The notes under the pieces are model-generated. The model searched no databases and was not told where the DNA came from. It saw only the letters and a list, made by a program, of their open reading frames with translations. From Eulemur rufifrons (taxonomy: Eukaryota > Chordata > Mammalia > Primates > Lemuridae), in the NCBI RefSeq assembly GCF_041146395.1, contig NC_090996.1, forward strand, positions 32,822,738-32,886,737: a DNA stretch of 64,000 nucleotides. Reading direction: 5' to 3'. A program made the translations under genes and the position numbers. Positions 58,851 to 64,000 of this stretch are shown here, one piece after another. Position 1 is the first letter of the stretch, and the number at the start of each line of letters is the position of its first letter.

Positions 58851-61800
58851 ACCAGTGGTCCCACCGAGTCCTCCCAGCTCCGTTTCCAGTTGGGTTTTCA
58901 GGGTCATGGACGGTTCACGATCATTTTCGTGCCTTTTTTTTTTTAAGCCAGTGACCATCCTGATCATTGGGACACCGCTGCCCCCGCCCATTCTAAAACG
59001 CCAGGTGCTCAGGACAGCAGGAGGCCACGCTCTCACAAGCGCGGTGAGCGGGTCGCAGGCCGTCCCGCCCCGTCCTCAGTGTTGTCTTCTGTACATCGGG
59101 CCCCGGACGAAATCATCTCAGAGGCAGCTTGAGGTTCGGAGGCCAAAGCGGGGCCTCCCCTCGCCCGGAGACCTGCCCTTCTGCACAGGGAAGTGGCCTG
59201 GCAGCGGCCTCCCTTCTGCCAGCGGAGGGGTTTAATGGACCCTGCCTCGTTCATAATTCATGTGCGGTGAGCTCACCGGGATGAGTCAGTCTGGATCCGT
59301 ATTCCTCCCCGGGCCTGCCCCCTCTTACGGGGTGGCGGTTAGTCATCCGTGTTATTTCATTGACATCAAACATTTGGCACTCAGAGAGATCGTCTCTGGT
59401 CAGTAGGGATATATACATTTTTAACCCAAAAGCTGCATAATAGCATCCATAGGTTCCCATTCAGTATCTTCCGTGATTATTCACATACCCATGATAAATG
59501 CTGACTTAGGCTCACCCAAACACCCGTGAGGTGGGTACCATTATTGTCACTCACATCTGACCGGAGAGGTCGACTGAAAGAAGAGTGCGGTAGTTGAGAG
59601 CTCAGACCCAGGAGACAGCCTACCTGCTTTAAATCCTGGTCCAACCCCCTACATGCTGTGTGACCCTGGGCAAGTGACTGCATCTCTCTGTGCCATAGTT
59701 TTTTTATATTAGTAAAACGGGAGATACAATGATACCTACCTCATAGGGTTGTTGACCAGATTACTTGAGTACGAAAGCCCGTGAATCAGTGCCTAGCTCG
59801 TGGTAAATGAATGTTATGTGTTAGCTGGTATTTTTATTCAGTCACCGCATGTTTATTGACTGCCTTCCATGAGCCAGGCACCAGGGATCAGTTGTACACA
59901 TTACAGAGGAGGCCCAACTTGCTTGGGAGAGCCAGAGAATGACAAAATAAATGAATAAACAAGAAAACATCAGATGAGAGTGGCTGTAAAGCCAATAAAA
60001 CAGGGAAATGGAGAATGGAGCAACTGGGGGGGACCATTCATCAGAGTAGGGAATTCAGGGAAGACCTCCCCGAAAAGTGACACAGCCGGCCATGGAAGAT
60101 CTTGGGGAACAGGATGTGCCAAAGCCCTGTGGTGGGGACAAGTCAGCTGTCATTGAACAGCAAGGTAGACAGTATGGCCAGAGTGGAGTGACCAGGGATG
60201 GGACGGGGTGGTGGGAGAAAGGTCAGAGAGAGGGGCCAGCTGGGTCTTGCAGGGCCTTTTAAGGCATGGTAGGGAGCTCTGAAGCAATGATGTGACTTGC
60301 CCTGTGTCGCATACGAGACAGTCTGCCTGACTCTGGAGCCCCTATAACCCGGCCTGGCACGTGCACATTCTTCATTTCCATTTTAACTCGGGTGTCACGT
60401 CCCAGGCAAGCCCTTGGGGACTTGGTGCAGTGGCTTCCCTGGTACTTCCCGGCTGACACTTCAGCCGAGGAGCTGGTCTCTGACCCAAGCGACAGCTCAG
60501 CTGCCAGGGCTAATGCGAACCAAGAGTCAGTCTTCTGACACTCTCCCTGCAGCTCATCCAGGTGCAACCCGCGACATCTGAAGGTCAGGCTTTCAGCCGC
60601 TGTGGCTGCCCCTTCCGACTGGCTCCAGGTCCCCGGGGAGAGATCACTTAGCGCTTTGCCAACACGTTCTATTGCATGTTTAATGTTCCTGAGAAAATGC
60701 CCTTGAGATCTCTCTCTCTCTCCCGCCCCTCCAAACAGAGCCTAGAAGAGAAACTAAGGAACTCATCGGATTCCAAGCTGCTGCTGGGGATTTTGCAGAA
60801 GGTGAGACTCCCGAAGTCCCCAGGGCACAAAACCTGGCCTCCCCACTCGCCCAGGATGCCTGGCAGCGGAGCCTGGTATCCTTTAACAACCTCCACTTGA
60901 AGGACAAAAAACCATTGAGTCAGCACTGCGGGTGGGTGTCAGCGCCTCAGACAGCTCTGGCTCTTTTGTTTTCTTTCTCAAATGAAGATGTCGGAATATA
61001 CAAAAATCTGCATGGGAGGAGGGAATCCAGGGAATGTTTTCTAAACGTTCTGCATCAAAATCAGAGATGACAGGCGTGGGGACTGCTTCTATTCTAGCAT
61101 TTGGTAGCTGCTCAGAGACTTTCTTTTTGCATTTAAAGAAAAATTAAGGAGGCCCATCCTGCCCACGCATGTGTCTCTTCTAGCCGTAGATGGGTCTTTG
61201 CTCTGCCCAGGACGGGGTGTGGACTCAAGTGCCTCTGTGTGCAGGTTAGAGGCAGGACCACCGCCCATCCTGGCCTGCCCCCCGACCCTGGCCGTGTGGG
61301 TCAAGTGCCAGTCACACTGCATCCTACTGATTTCTACCCTGAGCCTCACCCTCGAAGTTGGAAGAGAATAAAATGTAGGGCAGGCTGCCTCGAAACTGAG
61401 CACAGGCCAACTAGAAAGCCCCTGGAGGTCTTGTGTGTTGTGTGGGGTGCTTTGTTGCCCTTGGGTGAAATCTGTGTCCCTCCTGGCCAGCAGGCCCTAG
61501 TGACCCTCGCCTCTTCTCCCCCAGGTGCTCGTTTCTCCACCTTTCCCTACCTGCATGGCTCCAGTTCCTCTGCCCCCCTTTCCAAAACGCCAGGCTGTGG
61601 CCACCTCAGAGCTCTTTCCTCTGCCTGCAACTCCTGTGCTTGGCTTCTGTAGGTTTCAGCTGCAGTGTCACCCTGGGAGCCCCCTTCCCCTCCACCCTGT
61701 CCCCAGGGATGCAGGCTTCAAGAGGGCATGTGCCAAGTGGGCCTTCCCACCGTTTGGACTCCTGCCTCTTCCGTGGAGCCAGACCATCAACGCCTGCCAT

Positions 61801-63472
61801 CGCTGCAAACCCTACTTCACACTGGCCACCCTGGGAAGGAGGGAGCTGGGGCCCAGGTGCCCTGCATTCCTGCCCAGAATGGGCACCAGAAACCCTGCCA
61901 CAGCCCGTGCCACTGCCCTGGGAACATTTTTAGGAAAAGGCTTATATCTTAAGACTGAATGCACAGGTCTCTCCAGCGACATTCTGTGCTTTGTTGTAGA
62001 CTGTGAAACATCCTCTGTGTGTGAAGCACCCGCCAGCCGTGAAGTACGCCCGGTGCTTTCTGTCCGAGCTCATCAAAAAGGTCAGTCATTGGCAGTGACC
62101 GACTGGTAGCCAGACGGCGTGGCTGCCAAGCAGGGACTTGGCTGGCTCCCCAGAAGGGGGCTCCTTGCCTGCCGGAGCCCAGGTCCTTCCTGTGCCCTTT
62201 GTCTGCTTTGCAAACCACCGCGTGGCAGGAGCCTCCCCGGGCAGCGGGCTGCCATCTGGGTTCGACCTAGGGAGGCAGTGCGGGGAGGGAGGGCAGAGGC
62301 CAGGGTCTCTCTCCCTTGCTCTGCTTCCTGGGGCTCCGCAGCCACCACTTCTCCGTGGGGCCCAGCCCCCATGGTGCAGGAGTAGCTGGGAGTCTCTTTC
62401 CTGCCGGGCAGCTCAGCCCCGGGATGCTGCAAACCTCACCTCCACCCCGTCCCGCCAGCCCAAGGGCTCTGACAGTCTCCTGCTCTTGCCGGGCTCTGCA
62501 TCGCCCCGGCTGCCCGTGGCAAGTTTCAGCTCTTGCAGTACTTTCATAACTCGCTCCCCTTGTCAAATTCTCCCCACTGATCTAGCTGGGATGGGCTCTC
62601 GCCCTGACTGATACAGGGTGGAGTTGAAGGATGAGCCCAAATGTACTGGGTTTGACATTGGACGTCAGAGAAGCGATCCTCAGTGGTCAGTAGCAGAACT
62701 GCTGTTGCCGGCCACTGAACGAAGGGGCCACACCTCGCCCCGGTTTAGCAAATAAGTAATCCTTGCTTCTGTGGTAGCACCTCCCCACGGTCCTTGGTCA
62801 CCGGCAGGTCTCCCCAGCACTGCCAAGAGATGGTGGCCAGGGGTTGCCCGCTGAGAAGCGGCTTCACGAAAGCCACACCCTGAAATGTGGAGTGATGTCC
62901 CTGTGGCTTTGCCTGGGGCTCCCTTCAAAGCACCTTTTGTTTTCTCCGTCCAGGACAGCTGGTGCAAACACAGAGCGCTCTGTCACAGCCACTTGGTGGT
63001 GTGGAATCCCTGCCCTAGACTACACCTAACCCTAACTTCTCTCCACTTCTCTTTGAGGTACCCTCGCAGGTCCCCCCACCAAGTGAATTTTTTTTAAGAG
63101 ATGGGTCTCACTGTGTTGCTCCACTCCTGGGCTCAAGTGAATCTCCTGCCTCAGCCTCCCGAGTAGCTGGGACTGCAGGCGCGCACCATTACACCCAGCA
63201 AATTGGCCCGTATTATGTCATTCCATCCTAAATAGCCCCTCCAAATTTGGTGAAAATCATCCAGCCATTTTTATAGATCAGAACAAAAGCAAACAGGCAG
63301 AACCTTTGTTTTTATTTATGGTGATCAGCTTAATCCTCTTGGCTGAAGCTCTTGCTCTGTCTGCCCCCAGCACGAGGCTGTCCACCCAGAGCCTTTGGAT
63401 GAGCTGTACGAGGCACTGGCAGAGGTCCTGACCGCCAGCGAGTCCACCCAAGGCCACCGGAGCTATTTGCTG
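58602..63472 (+). CDS. EEF2KMT (FAM86A), eEF2 lysine methyltransferase, exons 1-4, partial
   Basis: Four coding exons: 58602-58697, 60739-60801, 62000-62080 and 63371-63472. All are phase 0 and give residues 1-114 of about 330. The joined N-terminus has the FAM86 signature: 'SFERRFLAARALRSFPWQ', 'SLEEKLRNSSDSKLLLGILQK', 'KHPPAVKYARCFLSELIKK' and 'HPEPLDELYEALAEVL', then 'STQGHRSYLL'. The start ATG sits in a good Kozak context (ccgccATGg). The protein is a cytosolic seven-beta-strand SAM methyltransferase (METTL21/FAM86 group) that trimethylates a lysine of elongation factor 2 (Lys525 in human). The SAM-binding motif and catalytic core lie in later exons beyond the window, so catalysis cannot be checked here. 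No frameshift or stop is seen, so this looks like the functional parent and not one of the FAM86 pseudogene copies. Confidence 0.95.
58698..60738 (+). other. EEF2KMT intron 1
   Basis: CpG island to about 58850. Sense MIR at about 59590-59825 ('gctgtgtgaccctgggcaag', 'catagggttgttgaccagat'). Antisense L2-type block at about 59830-60295 ('gcatgtttattgactgcctt', 'ccatgagccaggcaccaggg'). Confidence 0.7.
60739..60801 (+). CDS. EEF2KMT exon 2 (21 codons)
   Basis: Acceptor 'cccctccaaacag', donor GAAG|gtgaga. It encodes 'SLEEKLRNSSDSKLLLGILQK'-type sequence (one residue more than 20, so split here as SLEEKLRNSSDSK + LLLGILQK). Confidence 0.95.
60802..61999 (+). other. EEF2KMT intron 2
   Basis: No nameable repeat. 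GC-rich with many chance open frames. The 194-codon frame over 61525-62109 runs into exon 3 in a different frame and is not coding. Confidence 0.6.
62000..62080 (+). CDS. EEF2KMT exon 3 (27 codons)
   Basis: Acceptor 'ctttgttgtag', donor AAAG|gtcagt. It encodes 'TVKHPLCVKHPPAVKYAR' then CFLSELIKK. Confidence 0.95.
63085..63208 (-). mobile_element. Alu monomer fragment, antisense, in EEF2KMT intron 3
   Basis: 'tttttttaagagatgggtct', 'cctcagcctcccgagtagct' and 'gcgcaccattacacccagc' form a FLAM-like single arm. Confidence 0.75.
63371..63472 (+). CDS. EEF2KMT exon 4 (34 codons)
   Basis: Acceptor 'ctgtctgcccccag', donor TTGCTG|gtatga. It encodes 'HEAVHPEPLDELYEALAEVL' then TASESTQGHRSYLL. Confidence 0.95.
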
Positions 63473-63499
63473 GTATGAGACGTGCACACTTCTCCCCTA

Positions 63500-64000
63500 C
63501 GTAGGCCAGACGTGTCCTCCACAGACGAGTTAAAACACAGGCTCCAATCAGCCTCCCATGGGTTCAAATCCTGACTCGATTCTGCAGTATTTATTTATTG
63601 ATTGATTGATTGTAGAAAACAGGGTCTTGCTATGTTGCCCAGGCGGGGCTCAAACTCCTGGCCTCAAGTGATCCTCCTTCCTCAGCCTCCCAAAGCGCTT
63701 GGGTTATAGGCACGAGCTATTGCTCCCAGCTGGGATCTTCTTTTTGTTTGTGTTTTAACCTGTTGCTATAAAATAAAACATGGATACAGAAAACCACACC
63801 AAAGAAATGTACAGGTTACTGAATCATCGCAAGGCAGCCACCCCTTTGTAGCCACACCCACCCCTGCCACCACCACCCCTGGCCGCACGGATGTGCCCCA
63901 TCGCTGTCATTCTGCCACTTCAGAATGTGGGGTGAAGGGAATCAGACAAGGTGTAACCTGAGACTGGCCTCTTTCACTCGCACAATGCCCGTGAACCCCT
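63500..64000 (-). repeat. EEF2KMT intron 4 start: MIR and Alu-monomer fragments
   Basis: A short sense MIR piece lies near 63550 ('gggttcaaatcctgactcga'). An antisense Alu-type monomer spans about 63590-63735 ('gggtcttgctatgttgccca', 'ctcaagtgatcctccttcct', 'gggttataggcacgagctat'). The remainder, to the window end, has L1-like wording near 63900. Confidence 0.6.

Noticed and set aside
58443..59036. Antisense 197-codon frame over the CpG island (bidirectional gene)
   Set aside because: Arg/Gly/Ala/Pro-rich translation is expected from any CpG island. No splice or poly(A) evidence on the minus strand. A bidirectional transcript is possible but unsupported by sequence.
61525..62109. 194-codon open frame in EEF2KMT intron 2
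   Set aside because: It runs into exon 3 out of the EEF2KMT frame, has no homology that I recognise, and sits in GC-rich intron DNA.

Overview
This is mammalian nuclear DNA, almost certainly from a strepsirrhine primate (lemur or relative). Full-length SINEs at about 4.4, 8.3, 23.7, 27.8, 45.5 and 48.5 kb are Alu elements. The older-looking full-length ones share the variant form I associate with lemurs: 'gagcaagagcgagacc' at the end of the left arm, a 'ttatatggacaactaaaaatatatat' -type middle linker, and 'ttgctgtgagctaggctga(c/t)gcca' in the right arm. Several keep clean target-site duplications. Genes are sparse, introns are long, and MIR, L2, MaLR LTRs, old L1 and hAT/Tigger fossils fill the rest.

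Layout. From 1 to about 49.5 kb I see no exon I can defend. It is a repeat-rich intergenic stretch with at least nine MaLR-type LTRs in both orientations, many MIR/L2 fragments, decayed L1 3' ends, a Tigger nested in an L1, two MER20-like and several MER5-like hAT fossils, microsatellites, and a few low-repeat AT-rich islands (best candidate 5.94-6.86 kb). From 49.6 to 50.68 kb lies a processed pseudogene of histone H3.3 (H3-3A type) with a poly(A) tail. From 50.8 to 57.3 kb, on the + strand, lies the 3' half of an ENPP7-like ectonucleotide pyrophosphatase/phosphodiesterase gene: two clear intact coding exons, a candidate 61-bp exon that I infer from frame, a transmembrane-tail exon, and a final exon with stop and AATAAA. 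I could not find the upstream exons that should carry the catalytic threonine and most metal ligands. From 57.95 to 58.85 kb is a CpG island with a dense array of GC boxes. From 58.6 kb to the window end are the first four coding exons of EEF2KMT (FAM86A), on the + strand and cut off by the window end.

Function and context. EEF2KMT encodes the elongation factor 2 lysine methyltransferase; only its N-terminal region is here. The ENPP7-like unit ends about 1.3 kb upstream of the EEF2KMT start codon in the same orientation. In human, FAM86 copies and ENPP7 pseudogenes (ENPP7P) travel together in segmental duplications (from memory), so this window plausibly shows the ancestral FAM86A/ENPP7-like neighbourhood. 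Repeat family names come from recognition, not alignment, and repeat edges are good to roughly 10-40 bp. Exon edges were read base by base and checked for frame.
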